From assembly GCA_965228445.1 (NCBI GenBank), contig OZ245813.1, forward strand, positions 558,001 to 622,000: 64,000 bases of DNA, read 5' to 3'. Positions within the stretch are counted from its first letter, which is position 1; each line of letters begins with the position of its first letter. Below, one piece after another: positions 52,810-60,839 of this stretch. This stretch comes from Thalassobaculum sp965228445 (GTDB taxonomy: Bacteria; Pseudomonadota; Alphaproteobacteria; Thalassobaculales; Thalassobaculaceae). Position numbers and translations under genes: made by a program. Under the pieces are notes generated by a model. The model did not search any database. It had not been told where the DNA came from and saw only the letters and a program-made list of their open reading frames with translations.

Positions 52810-53651
52810 GCCGCCTGCGCCGGCGCAGAGGTCAACGCTTCAGCGGCCTGTCTTTCAACAAGCTGCTGCCGAATATCATCACCGTGATGGCGCTGTGCTT
52901 CGGGCTGTCGGGCCTGCGCTTCGCGCTGGCCGAGCGGTGGGAGTTCGCGGTCGGCATGATCCTGTTGGCGGCGGTGTTCGACGCGCTGGACGGTCGCATG
53001 GCCCGCCTGCTGCGGGCCCAGTCGAAGTTCGGCGCCGAGCTGGATTCGCTCTCGGACTTCCTGTGTTTCGGCGTCGTGCCGGCCGTCGTCGTGTTCCTGT
53101 GGTCCATGGTGGAACTGCAGAATTTCGGCTGGATGGCGGTGCTGTTCTTCGCCACCTGCTGCGTGCTGCGGCTGGCGCGGTTCAACGTGCGCCTGGACGA
53201 CGACAAGCCGGCCTTCGCCTATAACTACTTCACCGGCGTCCCGGCGCCGGCCGGCGCCGGCCTGGCGCTGCTGCCGATGATCCTGGATTTCCAGTTCGAG
53301 GTCGGTCTGAAGGATGCGCCGGTCTTCGTGGCGATCTGGCTCACCGCCGTCGGCCTGCTGATGGTCAGCCAGATCCCCACGTACTCCTTCAAACAGATGA
53401 AGGTACCGCAGCGCTGGGTGCTGCCGACGCTGATCGGCGCCGGGCTGGTCATCGCCGCGGTGATCAGCGCACCCTGGTTCTCCCTTGGCATCGTGCTGAT
53501 CGTCTATCTGTCGACCATCCCGCTGTCGGTGAACACCTACCGCAAGCTGCTGCGCGCGGCCGAGGAGATGTCGGAACAGCCGCATCAGGATCCGGGCGCG
53601 GCCGATGCGCCGGCACAGCCGCACTCGGAGCGCTCCAAGGCGGCGGAGTGA
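52806..53651 (+). CDS. pssA: CDP-diacylglycerol-serine O-phosphatidyltransferase
   Basis: A 281-aa membrane enzyme of phosphatidylserine synthesis, feeding the Psd reaction encoded upstream. ATG 52806 overlaps the psd stop (ATGA); the open frame continues upstream but inside psd. The CDP-alcohol motif is complete: DALDGRMARLLRAQSKFG, then AELDSLSD. About eight TM helices follow the Arg-rich start (MSRLRRRRGQR). The C-terminal tail is polar and Ala/Gln-rich, longer than the minimum. Confidence 0.95.
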   Translation: MSRLRRRRGQRFSGLSFNKLLPNIITVMALCFGLSGLRFALAERWEFAVGMILLAAVFDALDGRMARLLRAQSKFGAELDSLSDFLCFGVVPAVVVFLWSMVELQNFGWMAVLFFATCCVLRLARFNVRLDDDKPAFAYNYFTGVPAPAGAGLALLPMILDFQFEVGLKDAPVFVAIWLTAVGLLMVSQIPTYSFKQMKVPQRWVLPTLIGAGLVIAAVISAPWFSLGIVLIVYLSTIPLSVNTYRKLLRAAEEMSEQPHQDPGAADAPAQPHSERSKAAE

Positions 53652-53655
53652 CGGC

Positions 53656-54261
53656 GTGTTCGACTCGGCCCTCCGTCGGGTCATCGACCCGCCGCTGAAC
53701 GCGGCCGGCCGGCGGCTCGCGGCGGCAGGGGTCTCGGCAAACGCGGTGACCGTGATCGGCTTCGGCATCGGCCTCGGCGCGATCCCGGCCCTCGCGCTCC
53801 AGCGCTACGACATCGCCCTGGTGCTGATCCTGCTCAACCGGCTGTCGGACGGGCTCGACGGGGCGGTCGCCCGAACGGCCGGGCCGAGCGACCTGGGCGG
53901 CTATCTCGACATCGTGCTCGACTTCATCTTCTACAGCGCGGTGGTGTTCGGTGTCGCCCTGGGCCGACCGGATGAGGCGGTCTTCGCCGCCTTCCTGATC
54001 TTCAGTTTCATCGGCACCGGGGCGTCGTTCCTTGCCTATGCGATCATCGCCGCCAAACGGGGCGTGACCACCGAGGCGCGAGGCCGGAAATCGATCTTCT
54101 ATCTCGGCGGGCTGACCGAAGGGGCCGAGACCATCGGCTGCTTCGTCGCGATCTGCCTGTTTCCGGCGTGGTTTCCCTGGATCGCCGCGATCTTCGGCGC
54201 GATGTGCTGGCTGACGACGGCCAGCCGCATCGCTCAGGCGGTGGGGTCGTTCAAATCCTAA
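53656..54261 (+). CDS. CDP-alcohol phosphatidyltransferase family protein
   Basis: A 201-aa membrane protein starting at GTG 53656, only 4 nt after pssA. The CDP-alcohol motif is present but slightly altered: SDGLDGAVARTAGPSDLGGY followed by LDIVLD, with seven instead of eight residues between AR and the Gly. Six TM helices are likely. The acceptor alcohol (glycerol phosphate, inositol phosphate or choline) is unknown. Clustering with psd-pssA suggests a phospholipid role. It ends just before a palindromic element that may serve as its terminator. Confidence 0.85.
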   Translation: MFDSALRRVIDPPLNAAGRRLAAAGVSANAVTVIGFGIGLGAIPALALQRYDIALVLILLNRLSDGLDGAVARTAGPSDLGGYLDIVLDFIFYSAVVFGVALGRPDEAVFAAFLIFSFIGTGASFLAYAIIAAKRGVTTEARGRKSIFYLGGLTEGAETIGCFVAICLFPAWFPWIAAIFGAMCWLTTASRIAQAVGSFKS

Positions 54262-54265
54262 TACC

Positions 54266-54395
54266 CGTCATCCCGGACGGCCCCGTCCCGGATTTAATCC
54301 GGGATTGACCCGGGGGCGGGCCGGGACCCAGCTGCACCGTCCGTTCCAGGTCCCGGCCCGCGACCGGATCGGGTCCGGTCGCGTCCGGGATGACG
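54266..54395. repeat. 130-bp element bounded by 14-bp inverted repeats
   Basis: CGTCATCCCGGACG (54266-54279) and CGTCCGGGATGACG (54382-54395) are perfect inverted repeats. Inside lies TCCCGGATTTAATCCGGGA (54286-54304), a 9-bp-arm palindrome with one central base, and other pairs such as GGGCCGGGACC / GGTCCCGGCCC. It separates convergent genes and shares its core with the element at 43.6 kb. It looks like a non-autonomous dispersed repeat that also stops transcription. There is no coding capacity. Confidence 0.8.
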
Positions 54396-54406
54396 GTGAG
54401 GGAGTG

Positions 54407-57400
54407 CTACTCCGCCGCCTGCGGTTCCGGACTGCCGCCGCCGCTGCCGGCCTCCGACTTGTCCGCGCGACCGCGCTTGAAGGCCCCGCCGACCCGGTTC
54501 TTGAAGCCGTGCCAGCCGGCCGCCGCCGTGTCGCGGAACATCAGCGCGCAGGGCGTCACCAGGAGCGTGAGCACCGTGGCGAAGGCGAGGCCGTAGACGA
54601 TCGCGGTGGCCAGCGCCACCCACCACTGGGTGGAGGGCGCGCCGACGCTGACGTCGCGCGAGATGAAGTCGATATTCACCTGCATGACCATGGGGATCAG
54701 GCCGAGGATCGTGGTGATCGTGGTCAGCATCACCGGCCGCAGGCGCTGGGCGCCGGTCCGCAGGATGGCGTCGCGGGTGTCCACGCAGTCCGGCCGGATC
54801 GTGTCGAAGGTGTCGATCAGCACGATGTTGTTGTTCACCACGATCCCGGCCAGCGCGATGACGCCGATGCCGGTCATGACGATGCCGAAGGGCGAGCCGG
54901 TGATCATCAGCCCGATGATCACACCGATGGTCGACATGATCACCGCCGACAGGATCAGGAAGGCGGAGTAGAAGCTGTTGAACTGGGTGACCAGGATGAT
55001 CGCCATGATGAACAGGGCGACGCCGAACGCCTTGACCAGGAAGGCCTGGGCCTCCTGCTGCTCCTCGTCCTCGCCCTTGAAGGTCGCCTCGACATTGGCC
55101 GGCAGCGGGTTGCCGTCGAGCCACTGGCGCAGTTCCAGGACCTTGTTGTTCGGCAGGACGCCGTCGAGCACGTCGGCCTTCACGGTGATCGCCTCGCGGG
55201 TGTCGACCCGTCGGATCTTGCCGGTCTTCGGCTCGGCGTTGCGCTCCATGAAGTTGGAGATCGGCACCAGTCCCTTCGCGGTCTCCAGGCGGATCCGGTC
55301 GAGCTGCTGCAGGGTGCGGTAGGCCTCCGGATAGCGCACGACGATGTCGATCTCCTCGTCGCTGTCGTTCGGCCGGTAGTCGGTGATCTTGAGCCCCTTG
55401 GTGACGAGCTGCACATACTGGCCGGCGAGCGAGACGTCCGCCGCGTAGCGGGCCGCCTTCGTGCGATCGATCGTGATCTCCCACTCGATGCCGGGGACGT
55501 CGCGGGTGTCCTCGAGATCCTTCAGGCCCTGCATCGAGCGGAACTTCGCCACCGCAATTTCCGCCGCCTCGTTCAATGCCTCCCGGTCGCGTGACCGGAG
55601 CTGGAGCTGAACCGGTTTGCCGGTCGGCGGGCCGCTCTCCTCCTCGCGGGGCTCGACCACGATGCCGGCCATATCCCGGGTCCGCTCGGCGATCTCGGCC
55701 AGGATCTGGCTGGCCGGGGGGCGTAGCTGCCAGTCGGCGAACTCGATCTGGATGCTGCCGATCACATCGTCGGCGACTTCCTCCCCGCCACCCTGCCGGG
55801 CCGAGCCGACATAGGTGTAGAGCGACTTGAAGCCGCCCACATCCATGACCACCCGCTCCACCGGCAGAACCAGGTCCAGCTTCTCCTCCACGGACAAGTT
55901 GCCCCGGGCGTGGACATAGACCTGAGCGAGGTCCGGTTCGACCTCGGGGAAGAACTCGATGCCGTTGCCGTGGGTCGCGTAGTAGTACTGGACGCCGACC
56001 AGGGTGGCGATCGCCAGCAACAGCACGGTCCCGGGCATCCGCAGGGCCCCGTTCAGCACCTTGAGGTAGGCTCCGGTGAAGCCCTTGATGTCGCGCAGGT
56101 CGCCGGTCTCCGCGGCGGCGAGCTGGCGGCGCTCCGCCTCGTTGGAGGCGCTCGCCTTGCCGATCTGCGCGCCCAGGGCCGGCACGAAGATCAGCGCCAT
56201 CAGCAGCGAGGCCGACAGGGTCGCGAGCAGGGTGATCGGCAGGAACTTCATGAACTCGCCGACCACGCCGGGCCAGAACAGCAGCGGGAAGAACGCCGCC
56301 AGCGTCGTGGCGGTCGAGGCGGTGATCGGCCAGGCCATGCGCTGGGCCGCCTGGCGGTAGGCCTCCAGCTTCGTCGCGCCCTCAGCCATCTTGCGGTCGG
56401 CGAACTCGGTCACCACGATGGCGCCGTCGACCATCATGCCGACCGCCAGGATCAGGCTGAACAGCACGACGATGTTGATGGTCAGACCGAGCGACGACAG
56501 CACCAGGATGCCGAGCAGGAACGAGCCGGGAATGGCGATGCCGACCAGACCGGCGGTGCGGATTCCCAGAGCCCCGACGATCACGATCATCACCAGCAGA
56601 ATCGCGCTCATCACGTTGTTCTGCAGGTCGCTCAGCATCAGGCGGATGTTGTCCGACTTGTCCTGGCTGAAGGTGACGGAGATGCCTTCCGGCAGATGGG
56701 GCTTCGCCTCGTTCACCACGGCACGGACATACTCGATCGTCTCGATCACGTTCTCGCCGGAACGCTTGGAGACCTCCAGGGCAATGGCCGGTTCGCCATT
56801 GAGCCGGGCGTAGGTCTCCCGGTCCTTGAAGCTGCGCTGCACCGTGCCGATGTCGCGGATGCGCACGACGGCATCGCCATTTGCCTTCAGCGGCTGGTCG
56901 AGAATGTCGAGAACGTTCTCGTAGAGACCGGGCACCTTGATCGGGAAGCGGCCGGTTCCGGTGTCCAGCGCACCAGCGGCGATCAGGTTGTTGGAGCGCG
57001 CCACCATGTCCAGCACGTCGGCGGCCTGCAGCCCGTAGGTTTCCAACCGGATCGGGTCGATCACCACCTCGACCAGTTCCTCGCGCTGTCCGGCAAGATT
57101 GGCCTCCAGCACAGAGGGAATTCCTTCCACCGCGTCGCGCAGTTCCTGTGCGGTTCGCAGCAGGATCTGTTCCTCCACATTTCCGGACAGGGTGACGACG
57201 AGTACGGGGAACAGGGAGAAGTTGATCTCGTGGACGGTCGGCTCGTCGGCGTCTTCTGGTAGCTCTGGTTTGGCGATATCGACCCGCTCGCGCACGTCGT
57301 CCAGCGCCTGATCGGCGTTGAAGCCGGCGTCGAACTCCAGGGTGACGTTGGCGCCGCCTTCATACGCCGTGGACCGCAGTTCCTTGATGCCTTCGATCGA

Positions 57401-57619
57401 GCGAAGTTCCTGCTCCATCGGGCGCAGCAGCAGCCGCTCGGAATCCTCCGGCGAGATGCCCTCGAAGGTCATCGAGACGTAGATGATCGGGATGTTGACG
57501 TCCGGATCCGCTTCCTTGGGAATCTCGATATAGGACACCGTGCCGGCAATCAGGATCAGCAGCAGCGCCGACAGGGTCGTGCGGCTGCGCGACAGCGCGG
57601 CGGAGATCAGCGCCTTCAT
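54407..57619 (-). CDS. RND efflux permease (HAE/MdtB-like)
   Basis: A 1070-aa inner-membrane proton-driven pump with the two-fold RND layout: TM1 at the N-terminus (TTLSALLLILIAGTVSYIEI), a large periplasmic loop, TM2-6, a second loop and TM8-12. The TM4 region reads LILAVGMMVDGAIVVTEFAD, where the usual Asp-Asp pair of HAE1 pumps is Asp-Gly. A Gly-Gly-rich C-terminal tail follows. It overlaps its periplasmic adaptor gene by 4 nt. No outer-membrane channel gene is next to it, so a TolC encoded elsewhere is needed. The substrate is unknown. Confidence 0.92.
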   Translation of the reverse strand: MKALISAALSRSRTTLSALLLILIAGTVSYIEIPKEADPDVNIPIIYVSMTFEGISPEDSERLLLRPMEQELRSIEGIKELRSTAYEGGANVTLEFDAGFNADQALDDVRERVDIAKPELPEDADEPTVHEINFSLFPVLVVTLSGNVEEQILLRTAQELRDAVEGIPSVLEANLAGQREELVEVVIDPIRLETYGLQAADVLDMVARSNNLIAAGALDTGTGRFPIKVPGLYENVLDILDQPLKANGDAVVRIRDIGTVQRSFKDRETYARLNGEPAIALEVSKRSGENVIETIEYVRAVVNEAKPHLPEGISVTFSQDKSDNIRLMLSDLQNNVMSAILLVMIVIVGALGIRTAGLVGIAIPGSFLLGILVLSSLGLTINIVVLFSLILAVGMMVDGAIVVTEFADRKMAEGATKLEAYRQAAQRMAWPITASTATTLAAFFPLLFWPGVVGEFMKFLPITLLATLSASLLMALIFVPALGAQIGKASASNEAERRQLAAAETGDLRDIKGFTGAYLKVLNGALRMPGTVLLLAIATLVGVQYYYATHGNGIEFFPEVEPDLAQVYVHARGNLSVEEKLDLVLPVERVVMDVGGFKSLYTYVGSARQGGGEEVADDVIGSIQIEFADWQLRPPASQILAEIAERTRDMAGIVVEPREEESGPPTGKPVQLQLRSRDREALNEAAEIAVAKFRSMQGLKDLEDTRDVPGIEWEITIDRTKAARYAADVSLAGQYVQLVTKGLKITDYRPNDSDEEIDIVVRYPEAYRTLQQLDRIRLETAKGLVPISNFMERNAEPKTGKIRRVDTREAITVKADVLDGVLPNNKVLELRQWLDGNPLPANVEATFKGEDEEQQEAQAFLVKAFGVALFIMAIILVTQFNSFYSAFLILSAVIMSTIGVIIGLMITGSPFGIVMTGIGVIALAGIVVNNNIVLIDTFDTIRPDCVDTRDAILRTGAQRLRPVMLTTITTILGLIPMVMQVNIDFISRDVSVGAPSTQWWVALATAIVYGLAFATVLTLLVTPCALMFRDTAAAGWHGFKNRVGGAFKRGRADKSEAGSGGGSPEPQAAE

Positions 57620-58707
57620 GAGCTGGCCTCGCCGCCGGCGGGCACCGGCTCGACGACGTCGCCGTCCTCCACCAGATCCTGGCCGACCACGATGACCCGG
57701 ACGCTTTCCGGCAGGCCGCCGACCCAGGTGCCGTTATCGTCGATGCCGATGATCGTGACCGGCGCGAACCGGGCCCGGTCCTCGTCGTCGACCGTCATGA
57801 CGCCGACCCGGCCGAGCTCGTCCAGACGGAAGATCGAGGGCGTGACCCGGTGGGCGTTGGTCGAAGGCAGGTCGATCCTGATCTCCGAGGACAGGCCCTG
57901 GCCGAACCTGTTCGCCGGGTTGTCGACCTCGATCTCCAGCCGGAAGGTCCGGGTGGCATCGTCGGCAACGGCGGAGACGTAGCTGACCACGCCGATCAGA
58001 TCGGCGCCGGTCGACAGCCGGGCATGGGCCGGCATGCCGACCTGGATCAGCGGCGCCTGGCGCTCGGCGATCTGGGCGGTGATCAGCAGCGGGTCCAGTT
58101 CCACGACCGTGGCGACCTCGTCTCCGACGGCCACGTAGTCGCCGACCTCGACCATGCGGTCGTCCAGGATCCCCCGGACCGGAGCCTGGATGTTGGTGCG
58201 CTCCAGATCGACCTCGATCGTCCGCCGCTCGGATTTCGCGGCTTCGAGCTCGGCCTTCGCGCCGGCCAGGGTGGTCTCGGCCTGGAAGCCTTTCGCGGCG
58301 AGCTTGGAGGCGGCGTTGTGCTCCATCTGGCGCTGCGCGATGCGGGCCTTCGCCTCCTCGAGGCGGGCCGAGCGGTCGGCCTCGTCCAGGCGCACGATCT
58401 GCGTCCCGGCCGCGACCGCCGCGCCCTTGGCCGTCGGGGTGGCGACGACCCGGCCGGCGGTCTCGGCCTTCAGGGTCACGATCCGCACCGCCTCGGTGTG
58501 ACCCGAGGTGACGACGGAGGCGACGAAGGGAGCGGCCGTCAGCGCGCGGACCCGGACGCGGGTGAGGGCGTCTTCCGGCGGGGCCGTGATCTTCGGGGCG
58601 TCCTGCGACGCGGTGGCCGGCTTCTCGCCCATCTGACCGGAGGCGATCCAGGCGACGGCTGCGACCGCCAATATGCCGGCCAGAACGATGGATCCTTTGA
58701 TGCGCAT
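57616..58707 (-). CDS. RND periplasmic adaptor (membrane fusion) protein
   Basis: A 363-aa adaptor with an N-terminal anchor or signal (SIVLAGILAVAAVAWIASG). The lipoyl/hairpin region is visible: VTLKAETAGRVVATPTAKGA, a long helical hairpin (RLEEAKARIAQRQMEHNAAS ... LAGAKAELEAAKSERRTIEV), the second lipoyl half APVRGILDDRMVEVGDYVAV, then beta-barrel and membrane-proximal domains. It links the RND pump to an outer-membrane channel. It starts 9 nt after the padR stop and is cotranscribed with the pump. Confidence 0.92.
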   Translation of the reverse strand: MRIKGSIVLAGILAVAAVAWIASGQMGEKPATASQDAPKITAPPEDALTRVRVRALTAAPFVASVVTSGHTEAVRIVTLKAETAGRVVATPTAKGAAVAAGTQIVRLDEADRSARLEEAKARIAQRQMEHNAASKLAAKGFQAETTLAGAKAELEAAKSERRTIEVDLERTNIQAPVRGILDDRMVEVGDYVAVGDEVATVVELDPLLITAQIAERQAPLIQVGMPAHARLSTGADLIGVVSYVSAVADDATRTFRLEIEVDNPANRFGQGLSSEIRIDLPSTNAHRVTPSIFRLDELGRVGVMTVDDEDRARFAPVTIIGIDDNGTWVGGLPESVRVIVVGQDLVEDGDVVEPVPAGGEASS

Positions 58708-58716
58708 GCCGGGGTC

Positions 58717-59286
58717 CTACTCAGCTGCTTCGGGGCGCCGGGCGCGATACGCGCGCAGGTCCGCGATCAGGGTGTCTTTGTTGCTCTCGAGATAGTCTGC
58801 GGCCGCACGATAGAGGGCGACGCCGAAGCCGGCGACGGTCTCACGACCAGGGTCGCCGCTGCAGTCGACGTCGGCCCTCAGGGCGATTTGTTCGGCGATA
58901 TGCTCCTGCTTGGCGCGGTACCAGGCGACGCGCTCGTCGATCAGCTCGATCACGCGGGCTTCGGGCAGGCGGATGGCGAAGAACAGCAGAAACAGGAAGT
59001 CGGAGCGGAAGATGTCCGGCTCCGGCATCGCCGTCAGGGCCTCGTCGACCACCGCGTTGCCGGCGGGGGTGATGGAATAGACCTTCTTGTCGGGCCGGCC
59101 GTCCTGTTCCTGGGCGCGCGCCTCCACCAGCCCCTCGGACAGCAGCCGGGAGAGGGCGGGATAGATCGACCCGAAGCTCGCGCTCTGGAAATGCGCGAAC
59201 GGGCCTTCCTCGAACATCTTCTTGATCTCGTAACCGGTCGCTTCGCCCTTGGTCAGAACGGCGAGGCAGAGGGTGCGGACATCCAT
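58717..59286 (-). CDS. PadR-family transcriptional regulator
   Basis: A 189-aa winged-helix repressor. ATG 59286 is preferred; GTG 59298 lacks an RBS. The PadR N-terminal domain is clear: TLCLAVLTKGEATGYEIKKM, SFGSIYPALSRLLSEGLVEA and the wing RPDKKVYSITPAGNAVV. The C-terminal dimerisation helices contain an oddly hydrophobic stretch DFLFLLFFAIRLPEARVIEL. It is first in a three-gene operon with the adaptor and the RND pump and most likely represses it until a pump substrate binds. A direct repeat upstream may be its operator. Confidence 0.9.
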   Translation of the reverse strand: MDVRTLCLAVLTKGEATGYEIKKMFEEGPFAHFQSASFGSIYPALSRLLSEGLVEARAQEQDGRPDKKVYSITPAGNAVVDEALTAMPEPDIFRSDFLFLLFFAIRLPEARVIELIDERVAWYRAKQEHIAEQIALRADVDCSGDPGRETVAGFGVALYRAAADYLESNKDTLIADLRAYRARRPEAAE

Positions 59287-59328
59287 GGGCGCGAACACCT
59301 GTAGCTATCGGCTAGTTACATATCCAGC

Positions 59329-59352
59329 CGATATATGCTGCCGCGATATATG
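59329..59352. promoter_or_regulatory. Direct repeat, candidate PadR operator
   Basis: CGATATATG occurs at 59329-59337 and again at 59344-59352, 15 bp apart, in an AT-rich patch 43-66 bp before padR. The neighbouring sequence CGGCTAGTTACATATCCAGCCG adds a second possible dyad (59310-59331). Confidence 0.45.
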
Positions 59353-59430
59353 AAAATCAACAGTCACGCGCGGACAGCCCGCCCAGGGGCGGCTGAATAC
59401 CGGTTCCGGTCGATGTCAGGAGCGATCGGG

Positions 59431-59467
59431 CAAAAAGAAACGGCGGCGCAGAAGCTGCGCCGCCGTT
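59431..59467 (-). terminator. Rho-independent terminator of cold-shock gene
   Basis: On the minus strand a perfect 13-bp stem (AACGGCGGCGCAG / CTGCGCCGCCGTT) with a 3-nt loop is followed by TCTTTTTG. It lies 27 nt after the stop. Confidence 0.88.
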
Positions 59468-59493
59468 CGAATACTTGTCGCGTCGGTCGAACC

Positions 59494-59700
59494 TCAGAGC
59501 GGGCTGAGATCCTCTGCCGCCATCTTCCCGTTGCGCTGCGGCTTCAGCTCAAAGGCGATAGCCTGACCTTCATCGAGGCCCTGCAGACCAGAGCGCTGAA
59601 CAGCGGTGATGTGAACGAACACGTCCGCGCCGCCGTCGTCCGGCTTGATGAACCCGTAACCCTTAGTGGTGTTGAACCACTTTACCGTGCCAGTGGCCAT
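59494..59700 (-). CDS. CspA-family cold-shock protein
   Basis: A 68-aa single OB-fold nucleic-acid-binding protein. MATGTVKWFNTTKGYGFIKP contains RNP1 (KGYGFI), and VFVHI is RNP2; both are complete. Such proteins bind single-stranded RNA/DNA and keep mRNA unfolded. It is monocistronic with its own terminator. The upstream gap is long, which would allow a structured 5' leader as in other csp genes, but I cannot prove one. Confidence 0.95.
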   Translation of the reverse strand: MATGTVKWFNTTKGYGFIKPDDGGADVFVHITAVQRSGLQGLDEGQAIAFELKPQRNGKMAAEDLSPL

Positions 59701-60119
59701 TCGATATGCACTCCACGTGATGCGTCCACCAATCTTGAAAGTACACCCTCTCAGGACGTTCGAGGGGCCCTCAAAAGGCTACCGCACGCACGTGGGACGA
59801 CGTCTCGTCCCGTCTCCTCAGACGATGCCAGTCCCACCGGGACTTTGCCGATTCGTAAAGGTTAACGGAGAAATTGTCGATCAACAATATTTGAAACTGC
59901 TGTGACAGGCCGAGGAGAGCGTCGGCCGGGCTTCAGTTTCTTTTGAGATTTTTTAACAATATCCGTGGGTTGCATGGGGTCATTCATGTCGACCACTGCG
60001 GTATTTTCGCACCAGTCGACTCGCGTCAAAGGGCGTTCCGGGGCGGTCGGGCGGCTGTCGCTTCGTTAAGAAACGGCTCGATCGTCTCGGCTTTACCCCG
60101 TCCCGGGAAACCGCAGCTT
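59701..60119. promoter_or_regulatory. 419-bp space upstream of cold-shock gene
   Basis: It has no believable gene. The part from about 59850 to 59965 is AT-rich (attgtcgatcaacaatattt near 59874) and likely holds the leftward csp promoter, leaving a 5' leader of perhaps 100-200 nt. The rest, next to the SDR stop, shows nothing definite. Confidence 0.4.
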
Positions 60120-60803
60120 CTAGAACTTCTCCACCCAGGGCCGCAGCTCGATCTCCCAGGCCCAGGCGCTGCGGTGCTGCTGGACGAACTGCCAGTAAGT
60201 CTCGGCGATCGCGTCCGGGTCGAGCGTGCTGTCGTCCTCCTTGGTCCCGTAGGAGGACGCGATCCCGCCGTCGATCACGAAATGGCCGACATGGATCCCC
60301 TGCGGGTGCAGTTCGCGGGCCAGCGCCTGGGCAAGGCCGCGCAGGGCGAACTTGCCCATGGCGAAGCTGGAGGAATTGGGAAACCCCTTCACGCCGGCCG
60401 AGGCGCCGGTGAAGAGCAGGGCGCCCCGGTTCTTCGGCAGCATCCGCTTCACCGCCTCCTGCGCCGCCAGATAGGCGCCGTAGCCGGTGATCTGCAGGGC
60501 GTCGCGCACCTTGTCCGGATCGGTCTCGTGCACCGGGCCGCGGACCCGGGCGGACGGGTTGTAGACCACGACCTCGGGCTCGCCGAGATCGCGGTCCACG
60601 GACGAGAAGAGGGCCGCCATGTCCTGGGGCGAGCCGGCGTCGCAGGCGTAGGCCCTGGCATCGGTCTCTTTCGCCAGTTCGGCCAGCTTGTCGGCGTTGC
60701 GGGCGGCGAGCGCCACCTTGTAGCCGTTGGTCGCGAACTTGCGGGCGAGCGAGGCGCTGAGGCCAGCGCCCGCGCCGATGATGAGCGCGGTCTTCTCGGA
60801 CAT
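60120..60803 (-). CDS. Atypical short-chain dehydrogenase (SDR_c10-like)
   Basis: A 227-aa Rossmann protein. The cofactor loop is GAGAGLSASLA, a variant of TGxxxGxG, and the conserved NP in VVVYNPSAR stands for NAG. The active-site Ser is in FTGASAG (Ser135), but the catalytic Tyr of YxxxK is Phe: SSSFAMGKFALRG (Phe147, Lys151). This matches a known SDR subgroup with Phe at that place, so it may not act as a normal oxidoreductase. It starts 36 nt after the ThDP-enzyme gene and is likely part of its operon. Confidence 0.82.
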   Translation of the reverse strand: MSEKTALIIGAGAGLSASLARKFATNGYKVALAARNADKLAELAKETDARAYACDAGSPQDMAALFSSVDRDLGEPEVVVYNPSARVRGPVHETDPDKVRDALQITGYGAYLAAQEAVKRMLPKNRGALLFTGASAGVKGFPNSSSFAMGKFALRGLAQALARELHPQGIHVGHFVIDGGIASSYGTKEDDSTLDPDAIAETYWQFVQQHRSAWAWEIELRPWVEKF

Positions 60804-60839
60804 GACGTTCCCCCAATTGGTTTGGCCGTTGGTTCGGCG

